Positions 1 to 5,837 of a stretch of 9,429 bases of DNA are shown here, one piece after another (the stretch's first letter is position 1; the number at the start of each line of letters is the position of its first letter). Origin of the DNA: Dehalococcoidia bacterium UBA2160 (GTDB taxonomy: Bacteria; Chloroflexota; Dehalococcoidia; Lucifugimonadales; UBA1123). The notes under the pieces are model-generated. The model was not told the origin of the DNA. It did not search any database and worked only from the letters and a program-made list of their open reading frames with translations. Made by a program: the position numbers and the translations under genes. The stretch is from assembly GCA_002328865.1 (NCBI GenBank), contig DCWO01000107.1, forward strand, positions 19,317 through 28,745. The letters are read 5' to 3'.

Positions 1-96
1 TCTCGTCAACGCATCCGCGCCCACAGATATCGGAAATATGATTCACGTTTTCCGAGTTGGGCCATAACGATCACGGAATTTGCGCAGGACCCAGGG

Positions 97-972
97 CTAG
101 GGCACCGCTTGGCGCGCCGTGGCCATGACTCTGGCGGCGGCGGCGTAATCTCGTCGCCCTCCTCGTAAGATCGGGGGTATCAAGTAGAAGTGGGTGATGC
201 CGGCGTCCACGTACGCGCGAATGACCTGGAGAGCGATGTCTTCCCCGGATCTGCCCGAGTCGAGGTCATGGGTGACCCACTTCGGGATGTCGGCGAATCT
301 GACGCCATCTGCCGACATGATCTGCACACCGTGATGCACGGGCGCTGCCAGCTCTTCGCCGAAGTCTCGCGCGTAAACGTCGGACAACCCCTGAGAGATT
401 TTTGCGTCAAACGTCGGCTGCGCTAGGAAGAACTCGGCGCCAGCCTCTACCTTGCGCCGGGTGAGCGCCGCTTCGGCATCCAGGCCGCGCGAGAGGTCGA
501 TGGTTGCTCCAACGCAAAAGCTTGTCGGTTGGCGAAGCTTCAAGCCGCGGAAATCAATCCCTTCGTTCATACCCTGAATCGATTCGATGAGCTCAGCCGG
601 GCGAACGTCGTTTACCTGAGTCAACCGTTCTCGATCCCGCGCCGTCAGCGGGTCGCCCTGCACGACGACCACGTTCTCGAGCCCGAGCAGTTGCGCGCCG
701 AGGAGCAGGCTCTGGATCGCGATTGTGTTCATGTCGCGGGTCGCTATCGTGAAGATGACGTCCTGCCCCATGTTGGCCTTAACCCAAGCGGCGACCGCGA
801 CAGAGTTGATCCGAACCGACCTGCCCGGGTTGTATGCAATCGAGAGGAAATCCGGATCGAGCGACGCCGCGCCGTCGAGCAGGCCGGGGTTGCCTCCGCG
901 GGGAGGGGAGAAGTCGCAGACGATGTTGAGCTTGCCGTCGTTGGACATGGCATGATCGGCTACTTTCGCCAT
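97..972 (-). CDS. Methylenetetrahydrofolate reductase-like (MetF family) flavoprotein
   Basis: A 291-residue TIM-barrel protein of the MetF/MTHFR family. Known members reduce methylene-tetrahydrofolate to methyl-tetrahydrofolate with FAD in the cytoplasm. Seen here: the family's first strand ends in CDFSPPRGG (D20 to G27), where MetF has the catalytic Glu; then VVVVQGDP (V101-P108), matching the LRGDPP loop that holds the flavin-binding Asp (D107); then RRKVEAGAEFFLAQPTFD (R172-D189), matching the KxxAGAdfxxTQxxFD motif with Q185. The length fits the bacterial family. I chose ATG 972 because GGGAG lies 7 bases upstream. An in-frame ATG at 1023 would add 17 residues but has no clear ribosome site. 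It appears monocistronic, as the terminator of the next minus-strand gene lies upstream. The family is fairly sure. True MTHFR activity is not, because of the Glu-to-Asp change and the lack of the usual HLTC-type motif (here FTIATRD). Confidence 0.85.
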   Translation of the reverse strand: MAKVADHAMSNDGKLNIVCDFSPPRGGNPGLLDGAASLDPDFLSIAYNPGRSVRINSVAVAAWVKANMGQDVIFTIATRDMNTIAIQSLLLGAQLLGLENVVVVQGDPLTARDRERLTQVNDVRPAELIESIQGMNEGIDFRGLKLRQPTSFCVGATIDLSRGLDAEAALTRRKVEAGAEFFLAQPTFDAKISQGLSDVYARDFGEELAAPVHHGVQIMSADGVRFADIPKWVTHDLDSGRSGEDIALQVIRAYVDAGITHFYLIPPILRGGRRDYAAAARVMATARQAVP

Positions 973-1170
973 TGAAGCACTCCCGTATTGGGGATCGCGG
1001 ACGTACTCGCAGATGCAGGCCATTGTAACAACTCGACGGAGATGGGTCGATTTCGTGGCGCCGGGGTCATCCGCACTCGATCGTCCGGATCGAAATCCGC
1101 AGAACTGTCGGATTGAAAGGGGCCTTGGTTGCGAAGACCTGCAGTAGCGTGTCGGCGAAGCAATGTGCGG

Positions 1171-1208
1171 GAAATTAAAGGGCCGGCCCCATTGTTGGGA
1201 GCCGGCCC
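1171..1208 (-). terminator. Rho-independent terminator after the zinc-ribbon gene
   Basis: The arms GGGCCGGC (1180-1187) and GCCGGCCC (1201-1208) extend inward with CCCA (1188-1191) pairing TGGG (1196-1199) around a TTGT loop. This gives a 12-bp stem with one bulged A at 1200. Read on the minus strand, the stem is followed by CTTTAATTTC (1180-1171). It lies 25 bases past the stop codon of the gene ending at 1233, so it should end that transcript before the MetF-like gene. Confidence 0.8.
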
Positions 1209-1232
1209 CGGAATCTCATCCTTAACTTTGAG

Positions 1233-1652
1233 CTACTTCCAGCCCAGAGATCCGTCCTTCTTGGGTAGGAGCGAAACCCGGTGTCCGCTCGGGCATTTGT
1301 ACCGTTCCTCACGCACTTCCCGACGTTTCCCGGACAGAGACGACTGGTCCATGTCACCGCCGCAGAACGGGCACTTGACCCCGTAGACTACCCGGTTCCT
1401 GATTCGGCGAAGCCGGACGTGTGCCAACGTTTCGGTCAAAGTCGGAAACTCCCCGACGTAGCGAAGAATGAATCGGGTCCCGGCGGCGACGACACTCCGT
1501 TCGGTCCGCTCGGTAGGCGGCGTGTAAGCGTAGTCCGCGTAACCGCAGGACAGGCACTCTGGTTCGTGGTAGCTGATTACCAACGCCGATTGGCAGCGCG
1601 GGCACGTACTCTGAGGTGTAGTTCTGGCCTCAAGGGCCATCGATGCGACCAT
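1233..1652 (-). CDS. Small protein with two zinc ribbons, function unknown
   Basis: A 139-residue protein with a Cys4 zinc ribbon near the N-terminus (CPRC at 17-20, CLSCGY with C33 and C36) and a second Cys3His ribbon near the C-terminus (CPFCGGDM with C94 and C97, then C120 and H124 in KCPSGH). Between them is a basic, Arg-rich segment (about residues 79-89). There is no membrane segment or signal peptide. The start is supported by a strong ribosome site, GAGGGGGAG, ending about 5 bases before the ATG. A second ATG four codons in is also possible. The gene is followed by a strong terminator. Paired zinc ribbons and basic residues suggest nucleic-acid binding or a structural role, but I do not recognise the family and assign no function. 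Confidence 0.7.
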   Translation of the reverse strand: MVASMALEARTTPQSTCPRCQSALVISYHEPECLSCGYADYAYTPPTERTERSVVAAGTRFILRYVGEFPTLTETLAHVRLRRIRNRVVYGVKCPFCGGDMDQSSLSGKRREVREERYKCPSGHRVSLLPKKDGSLGWK

Positions 1653-1945
1653 TTTGCTCCCCCTCTAATTCCCCATGTGGAACCGGCTGTTACGGTCGGA
1701 GTAAGCGACGCCTCGCTAGGGAACTCACCGCCGTCAATTGCAAAACCTGAATAGAAGCGCCGAAACGCGCCTTGTTCACAATTATTGCAACTGAAGACCG
1801 CAACTCGATTGTTATCGAGACTTATCCGATGTAGGTTCGGCAGAGGGGGTATATCCTTCTTGGAGCATCGCCGCATGGCGGACCAAGAGGGCGCACCTAC
1901 CCCTAGGACGAGTTCTACTGTGCCGAATTCTCGCCGAGCGCACAT
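1577..1945 (-). CDS. Possible small CxxC protein, doubtful
   Basis: A 122-codon frame starting MCARREFGTVELVLG. The codons just upstream read LCQ, so a CQMC pair spans the start, and a second pair CNNC lies near residues 53-56; together they could bind one zinc. The last 25 codons overlap the start of the next minus-strand gene in another frame, and that C-terminal part looks like low-information Arg/Trp-rich shadow sequence. The ribosome site is poor (GGGG about 11 bases upstream). A TGA lies nine codons before the ATG, so the first Cys of CQMC would be outside the protein. In its favour, a good minus-strand promoter sits at 2082-2110. It may be a decayed zinc-ribbon gene or simply leader sequence of the downstream gene. 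Confidence 0.3.
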   Translation of the reverse strand: MCARREFGTVELVLGVGAPSWSAMRRCSKKDIPPLPNLHRISLDNNRVAVFSCNNCEQGAFRRFYSGFAIDGGEFPSEASLTPTVTAGSTWGIRGGAKWSHRWPLRPELHLRVRARAANRRW

Positions 1946-2030
1946 CTGACAGAGGCCCCGGTCGGCTCAAGACAGGACGGTTTCGCGATTCTCAGATCTT
2001 CGTCCTGACCTGCCGACACAATTTGCCAGA

Positions 2031-2049
2031 AAACGCCAGAGAGGCGTTT
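2031..2049. repeat. Short perfect inverted repeat (hairpin or operator-like)
   Basis: AAACGCC (2031-2037) and GGCGTTT (2043-2049) form a perfect 7-bp stem with a 5-base loop. It lies 33 to 51 bases downstream of the minus-strand -10 box at 2082, so it would fall in the 5' leader of that transcript. It could be an RNA hairpin or a protein-binding palindrome; nothing in the sequence decides between them. Confidence 0.4.
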
Positions 2050-2081
2050 GCGCCCGAAACGGCGTGGCCAAGTCGAGCACT

Positions 2082-2110
2082 ATGTTATTGTATCTTTTTG
2101 ACTATGTCAA
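2082..2110 (-). promoter_or_regulatory. Minus-strand sigma70-type promoter
   Basis: On the minus strand, TTGACA (2110-2105) is followed after exactly 17 bases by TAACAT (2087-2082), a perfect -35 and a 4-of-6 -10. The expected start near 2075 gives a leader of about 130 bases to the doubtful ORF at 1945 and about 420 to the zinc-ribbon gene at 1652. No better promoter was seen closer to 1652. Confidence 0.5.
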
Positions 2111-2403
2111 GAACTTTCTGGGCTAATTGACAACATGATTCTATCTTTTCTGATTATCATCGGCCAATATCCATCCAGACAGTTGGCTCTGACCAGATAG
2201 CGCTAGGCATCAACGCACGAACAGTCTAGGCGTCGGCAAACGAAATTTGTTCTAAAGTTCGATCGCGCTCACGACTCGCGCAGCACGCACGAACGCCAAG
2301 GCGGATATGCGGTCCAACGAAAGACCAAGTGAGATCCGACAGTGTTTTTACAATTCCAATATCGAGCATAACCAACATTGCGACGTATGTATTGGAGTAT
2401 TCG

Positions 2404-3028
2404 ATGAACGTGATATGGATAGTAGCCGATACGTCCAGAAAAGACCACATGGGCGCCCAGGTCCATCAGAACTCCGACACTCCGCCAACCCGCTTCGAAG
2501 TCCGCTGGATTTTGTCGGCGTTACGTCGACGGGCGCCAAACAATGCCGACTCGGCCGGATCACGCCACAGGTCGTTGGACCGTGTCGTTCGTGGGCTGGG
2601 AGCCGCTTCCGGAAGACGTCACGACGGGCTCCCAGATTTTCGCGGTGAACGGTTACATGCGGCTGCGATGGTCGATACGCCGTCGAAATAACAGAGGAGG
2701 GATGAATTGCGACAGCGGTTTAATGCGGCGGGATCGCCATGGTCGACACCTGACTTGGGCGCCTGCTCCGCGGATCGACAATATCCGGAGGCGGTTCCGC
2801 GCCTCGCCTGTCACCTCTTGGACTACCAAGGACCACGGTCTTTTGTATAGTATGGATGAAGGCATGTCGGACCTATATAATCTGAATGACGATCCGCGTC
2901 AGCTCAACGACTTGATAGGGGCAGTGAAGGACACCGGCGGCGACCTGCATGGCATGCTCGTTGAGTTCATGAAACAGACCAATGTCGCAGAAGGACTTCC
3001 GGCGCCAAAGCTGGAGCTGAGCTTGTAG
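2404..3028 (+). pseudogene. Sulfatase/alkaline-phosphatase superfamily gene, decayed
   Basis: ATG 2404, with GGAG 6 bases upstream, opens with MNVIWIVADTSRKDHMGA, the typical sulfatase N-terminus (first metal Asp in VADT). The reading frame then shifts near 2457-2463 into another frame reading SIRTPTLRQPASKSAGF and later TMPTRPDHATGRW, the position of the sulfatase C/S-x-P-S-R...TGR signature. It continues through SFVGWEPLPEDVTT. A second shift near 2652-2656 gives HAAAMVDTPS and a stop at 2689-2691, while the earlier frame resumes with RGGMNCDSGL. From about 2790 the C-terminus follows: DHGLLYSMDEGMSDLYNL, then DDPRQLNDL, to a stop at 3026-3028. About 200 codons' worth remain of a family usually 450-500 residues long, so the middle has been deleted. 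The nucleophile position is Thr rather than Cys/Ser, so even the ancestor was probably not a formylglycine sulfatase. Confidence 0.85.
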
Positions 3029-3043
3029 ACGCCGCGGTTCGAT

Positions 3044-3072
3044 TTGACGCCAATCTCGGCCAATGCTATATT
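3044..3072 (+). promoter_or_regulatory. Sigma70-type extended -10 promoter of the etf operon
   Basis: TTGACG (3044-3049), a 17-base spacer, then TATATT (3067-3072) preceded by TGC (3064-3066), which makes an extended -10. Transcription would start near 3079, about 43 bases before the etfB start codon. It begins only 15 bases after the stop codon of the sulfatase relic. Confidence 0.7.
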
Positions 3073-3121
3073 CCCTGCGGCTTGGATAAACGCCGATCAG
3101 GGCGAGATCAGGAGAACACAG

Positions 3122-3922
3122 ATGCCAACCAATATCATCGTATGCGCCAAGCAGGTTGTCGACCCCGAAACACCGGCGTCCGCATTTCGGATCGACCAGG
3201 ATGCAAAGCAGGTTGTCCCTGCCCAGGGCGTCCCTCCGGTAGTCAACGGATTCGACGAAAACGCCGTCGAAGCCGCGCTTCAGATCAAGGACGCGGGCGC
3301 CGAGGCCAACATCACGGTCATCTCCGTTGGCACGGATTTCGTGATGGACGTGATGAAGAAGCCTCTGTCAATGGGCGCCGATCAACTCATCCTTGTAGAT
3401 GACCCGGAAGTCGCCGATCTGGATTCGTTCGCCAGCGCCAGCGTGCTGACCGAGGCGATCAAAAAAGCAGGCGAGTACGACCTGATTCTCTGCGGCCGGC
3501 AGGCGTCAGACTGGGACAACGGAACGGTTCCGTTGGGCGTTGCCGAGATGCTGGGAATCCCATGCATCACTCTTGCCCAAAAGATCGAGTTGACCGAAGA
3601 CGGTGTGTCCGTGCAGCGGGCCATGCCCGACGGATACGAGGTCGTCGAGTCGTCGCTTCCAGCGGTCGTGACCGTCAGCAACGAACTCGGCGAACCCAGA
3701 TATCCGACCCTCCGAGGCATCATGCAGGCCAGCCGAAAAGCGCCGACCGTGTGGTCGGCATCGGATCTGGGTCTGTCCGACGATCAACTGGCCAAAAAGC
3801 TTGAGCTCGCCGAACTCTTCGTGCCGGTATCGGACCTGGAGTGCGAGTTCATCGAGGGCGAGGACGAAGCCGATGCTGGACGTCAGCTCGCCATGAAGCT
3901 CCGCGAAGCTAGACTCATCTGA
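3122..3922 (+). CDS. etfB: Electron transfer flavoprotein, beta subunit
   Basis: A 266-residue EtfB/FixA-family protein, close to the family's usual 250-280. With EtfA it forms the soluble FAD- and AMP-binding heterodimer that carries electrons from acyl-CoA and similar flavin dehydrogenases towards the quinone pool. Seen here: the start PTNIIVCAKQVVDPE typical of EtfB, the DENAVEAALQIKD helix (D45-D57), the conserved ITVISVGTD strand-loop, and the CGRQASDWDNGTVPLG segment (from G125), which occupies the conserved GRQAxDxD nucleotide-binding region. I chose ATG 3122 because AGGAGA lies 6 bases upstream and the promoter at 3044-3072 rules out the longer in-frame extension to 3044. It is the first gene of the operon. 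Whether this ETF is ordinary or electron-bifurcating cannot be settled from sequence by eye. Confidence 0.95.
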   Translation: MPTNIIVCAKQVVDPETPASAFRIDQDAKQVVPAQGVPPVVNGFDENAVEAALQIKDAGAEANITVISVGTDFVMDVMKKPLSMGADQLILVDDPEVADLDSFASASVLTEAIKKAGEYDLILCGRQASDWDNGTVPLGVAEMLGIPCITLAQKIELTEDGVSVQRAMPDGYEVVESSLPAVVTVSNELGEPRYPTLRGIMQASRKAPTVWSASDLGLSDDQLAKKLELAELFVPVSDLECEFIEGEDEADAGRQLAMKLREARLI

Positions 3923-3929
3923 CACGAAT

Positions 3930-3974
3930 CCGTCGTCCCGAATCCGGACCTGTCGAACGACGGCTATCGGGACG
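3930..3974 (+). promoter_or_regulatory. Overlapping inverted repeats in the etfB-etfA spacer
   Basis: CCGTCGT (3930-3936) can pair with ACGACGG (3957-3963). CGTCCCGA (3934-3941) can pair with TCGGGACG (3967-3974). The left arms share 3934-3936, so the two stems exclude each other. No T-run follows, so this is not an intrinsic terminator. It could affect mRNA stability or the EtfB:EtfA ratio, or be chance in GC-rich DNA. Confidence 0.3.
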
Positions 3975-4038
3975 CCGGGCGTCGATGCTGGGGCACCAGC
4001 CACAAACACACGAAACACACTCGCTTGAGGAGACGAAA

Positions 4039-5031
4039 ATGCCGGGAATACTAATCCTAGGCGAAACAGAAAACGGAAGCCTCGGATCGGTCACGGGAGA
4101 GCTCATCGCGGTGGGGCGGTCGTTGGCCGACAGCCTCGGCGATCCGGTCTCAGTTGCCCTACAAGATGAAGCGCTCGCTGACCTTGCGAGCGGCGCCATC
4201 GAGCTTGGCGCGGACCGCGTATACACCGTCGCCGACGCGCTGCTGGCGAATGCCCAGCCAGACGCACAGCTTTCCGCATTCGAGCAGGTATGCCAGCAGA
4301 CCGAACCTTCCGTCGTGCTGATCGGACGCACACCCTTGGGCCGAGACCTTGGCCCAAGGCTCGCGTTCCGATTGGGCGTCGCGGTAGCGCAGGATTGCAC
4401 CGAGATCGGCGTCGATTCGAGCACAAACCGAGTCATCGCGACCCGCCCGGTGTACGGCGGCAGCGCTGTTGCCCGAGTCACGTTCCCCGGCGACGGCGTT
4501 CAGGTCGTCATCGCTCGACCCAAGACGTTCGAAGCGCTCGAACCCGACTCCGGCAGGACCGGAGACATCGAGGAGCTTTCGGTGCAGATAGATCCCGACG
4601 TGATCCAGACTAAGCTGGTCGAAACCGTCACCCAGGAGGCCGCGGGCATCAGATTGGAAGACGCAGACGTCGTAGTAAGCGGCGGACGTGGAATGGGCGG
4701 TCCGGAACCATTCGAGCAGCTTTCCAGCCTTGCCGATGTTCTGACCGGGGCCATGGGCGCTTCGCGTGCGGCGTGCGACGCCGGATGGCTCGATCATAGC
4801 TACCAGGTTGGCTTGACCGGCAAGACCATCACCCCGAATCTGTACGTCACGGTGGCCATCTCCGGCGCCAGCCAGCACATGGCGGGGTGCTCCGGCGCGA
4901 AATTCATCGTCGCCATCAACAGAGACAAGGACGCTAATATCTTCAAGTCGGCAAGCTACGGAGTTGTGGGTGATTGGAACAACGTGCTTCCTGCATTCAT
5001 CGAAAGCGTCAGGGAGCTTGTGGAGTCCTGA
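4039..5031 (+). CDS. etfA: Electron transfer flavoprotein, alpha subunit
   Basis: A 330-residue EtfA/FixB-family protein, partner of the EtfB encoded upstream. The N-terminal half is the alpha/beta domain (MPGILILGE start, VVLIGRTPLGRDLGPRLA around residues 94-111). The C-terminal half is the FAD-binding domain with all hallmark segments: SGGRGMGG (214-221), GASRAACDAGW (240-250), QVGLTGKTITP (256-266), ISGASQHMAG (274-283) and INRDKDANIF from I293, ending with YGVVGDW. The start has GAGGAG 6 bases upstream; an upstream in-frame ATG at 3985 has no such support. The gap of 116 bases from etfB is unusually wide for an etf pair and holds overlapping inverted repeats. The last codons run into the next gene after 21 bases, suggesting co-transcription. 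Confidence 0.95.
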   Translation: MPGILILGETENGSLGSVTGELIAVGRSLADSLGDPVSVALQDEALADLASGAIELGADRVYTVADALLANAQPDAQLSAFEQVCQQTEPSVVLIGRTPLGRDLGPRLAFRLGVAVAQDCTEIGVDSSTNRVIATRPVYGGSAVARVTFPGDGVQVVIARPKTFEALEPDSGRTGDIEELSVQIDPDVIQTKLVETVTQEAAGIRLEDADVVVSGGRGMGGPEPFEQLSSLADVLTGAMGASRAACDAGWLDHSYQVGLTGKTITPNLYVTVAISGASQHMAGCSGAKFIVAINRDKDANIFKSASYGVVGDWNNVLPAFIESVRELVES

Positions 5032-5052
5032 TCGGGGCGAGGGGGTCGCGAC

Positions 5053-5490
5053 ATGGAAGGGAATTTCCTGTTCGACATCGATGAAGTAATCCGAAACGTC
5101 GAGGAAGCGGAGGTCATGTCCCTCTTCTTCCCCGCATTCAGAAAATCTCTGATCATCGATACGCGGTCCAACTCGACCGACGGGCCGATGGTGCGATTGA
5201 TGGCGATGGCGAATTCGCCCCAAGACCGGGCGCGTTCGATTCGCCGTCTTCGCCCCGGGTTCCCGCGTCTGCAGAATCTGGTTCTGATCCCGTGGCAACG
5301 CTACGTCGGGAGCCTGGAGGAGCTGGGCGTGTGGGGCAGGATCGTGGCCCGGATCGAGGCGTCGGGAGACGAAGACGCTGTGAAGGCATGTGAAGCCGCC
5401 CTCGAGGAGCTCCGAAAGATCGAGCGGGACGAGTTGGTCGCGGCGGTATCCGGCAAGAACTACCAAACCATCTGGTCCGCCAGAGACTGA
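5053..5490 (+). CDS. Hypothetical protein linked to etfBA
   Basis: A 145-residue protein I do not recognise. It begins only 21 bases after etfA, with a GAGGGGG ribosome site 7 bases before the ATG, so it is very likely part of the etf transcript. Visible features: an acidic N-terminal helix-like stretch (residues 8-20), a hydrophobic strand followed by an acid (KSLIIDTR, 31-38), a basic Arg-rich patch within residues 58-72, LVLIPWQRYVG after it, and an amphipathic C-terminal helix rich in Glu and Lys. There is one cysteine, no CxxC motif, no signal peptide and no membrane segment, so it should be cytoplasmic. Position suggests a role with ETF or its dehydrogenase, but the sequence gives no direct function. 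Confidence 0.8.
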   Translation: MEGNFLFDIDEVIRNVEEAEVMSLFFPAFRKSLIIDTRSNSTDGPMVRLMAMANSPQDRARSIRRLRPGFPRLQNLVLIPWQRYVGSLEELGVWGRIVARIEASGDEDAVKACEAALEELRKIERDELVAAVSGKNYQTIWSARD

Positions 5491-5513
5491 CGCTCATCGA
5501 TCGCCAAGCGCAC

Positions 5514-5798
5514 ATGCTGAAGATAACCCCTGCCGCACGAAAAGAGCTCAAGCGCATCGTCGACGACCGCAAATTGGATGTGGGTCGGTGCCTCAGACTG
5601 GCCATACCCCCGGCCTGGACCGGCGCCGGCGACTTTGGAATCGTGATCGACGGAGAGAAGGGCGGCGATCGGTCTGTTCTGGTCCGCGGCGTCAAGGTGC
5701 TGCTGCTGGACGAGCATCTCCTCGAGAAGCTGGCAAGCTCCAAGCTCGATTTCAAAGAATCCCCGCAGGGTATCGGCTTCACGTTGGACGTTTACTGA
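5514..5798 (+). CDS. HesB/IscA-like fold protein lacking the Fe-S cysteines
   Basis: A 94-residue protein resembling the HesB/IscA (A-type Fe-S carrier) fold. ITPAARKELKRIVDD at the start matches the first helix of that family, CLRLAIPP the first strand region, and VLLLDEHLLEKLASSKLDF the FVDPxSxxxLxGxxLDY segment, followed by GIGFTLDVY where IscA has GFxFxNPNA. Canonical carriers hold the cluster with three cysteines, one in the middle and two in a C-terminal CGC. Here the only cysteine is C25, and the C-terminal pair is missing, so classical cluster transfer is unlikely. It starts 23 bases after the preceding gene without a clear ribosome site, which suggests translational coupling. Its TGA stop overlaps an ATG (TGATG at 5796-5800). 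The fold is moderately sure; the role is unknown. Confidence 0.65.
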   Translation: MLKITPAARKELKRIVDDRKLDVGRCLRLAIPPAWTGAGDFGIVIDGEKGGDRSVLVRGVKVLLLDEHLLEKLASSKLDFKESPQGIGFTLDVY

Positions 5799-5837
5799 TG
5801 CCCAGCCTCACAGGCTGCTGACGACATCGCTGATCCG

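Larger units (their letters stand above)
1946..2403. other. Gene-poor intergenic stretch, partly AT-rich
   Basis: I find no convincing coding frame on either strand. It holds a 7-bp hairpin (2031-2049), a minus-strand promoter (2082-2110) and a visibly AT-rich core at about 2080-2160. A consensus-like TTGACA at 2127-2132 on the plus strand has no good -10 at the right distance. TTGAC and GTCAA around 2098-2110 form a small palindrome overlapping the -35 box. The last 100 bases are the leader of the sulfatase relic. Confidence 0.6.

Noticed and set aside
1281..1754. Plus-strand frame of 157 codons over the zinc-ribbon gene
   Set aside because: The opposite strand carries the zinc-ligand cysteines, a strong ribosome site and a terminator; this frame has none of these.
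2226..2450. Minus-strand frame of 74 codons before the sulfatase relic
   Set aside because: It is antisense to the relic's N-terminus and leader, with no ribosome site or family likeness.
4159..5466. Long minus-strand open frame (435 codons) across etfA and the next gene
   Set aside because: It lies opposite two well-supported genes, is a typical GC-rich shadow frame, and has no recognisable motifs.
5796..5798. TGA between the HesB-like gene and the methyltransferase read as selenocysteine
   Set aside because: No SECIS-like hairpin is evident just downstream, and neither family is known to use selenocysteine at this point.
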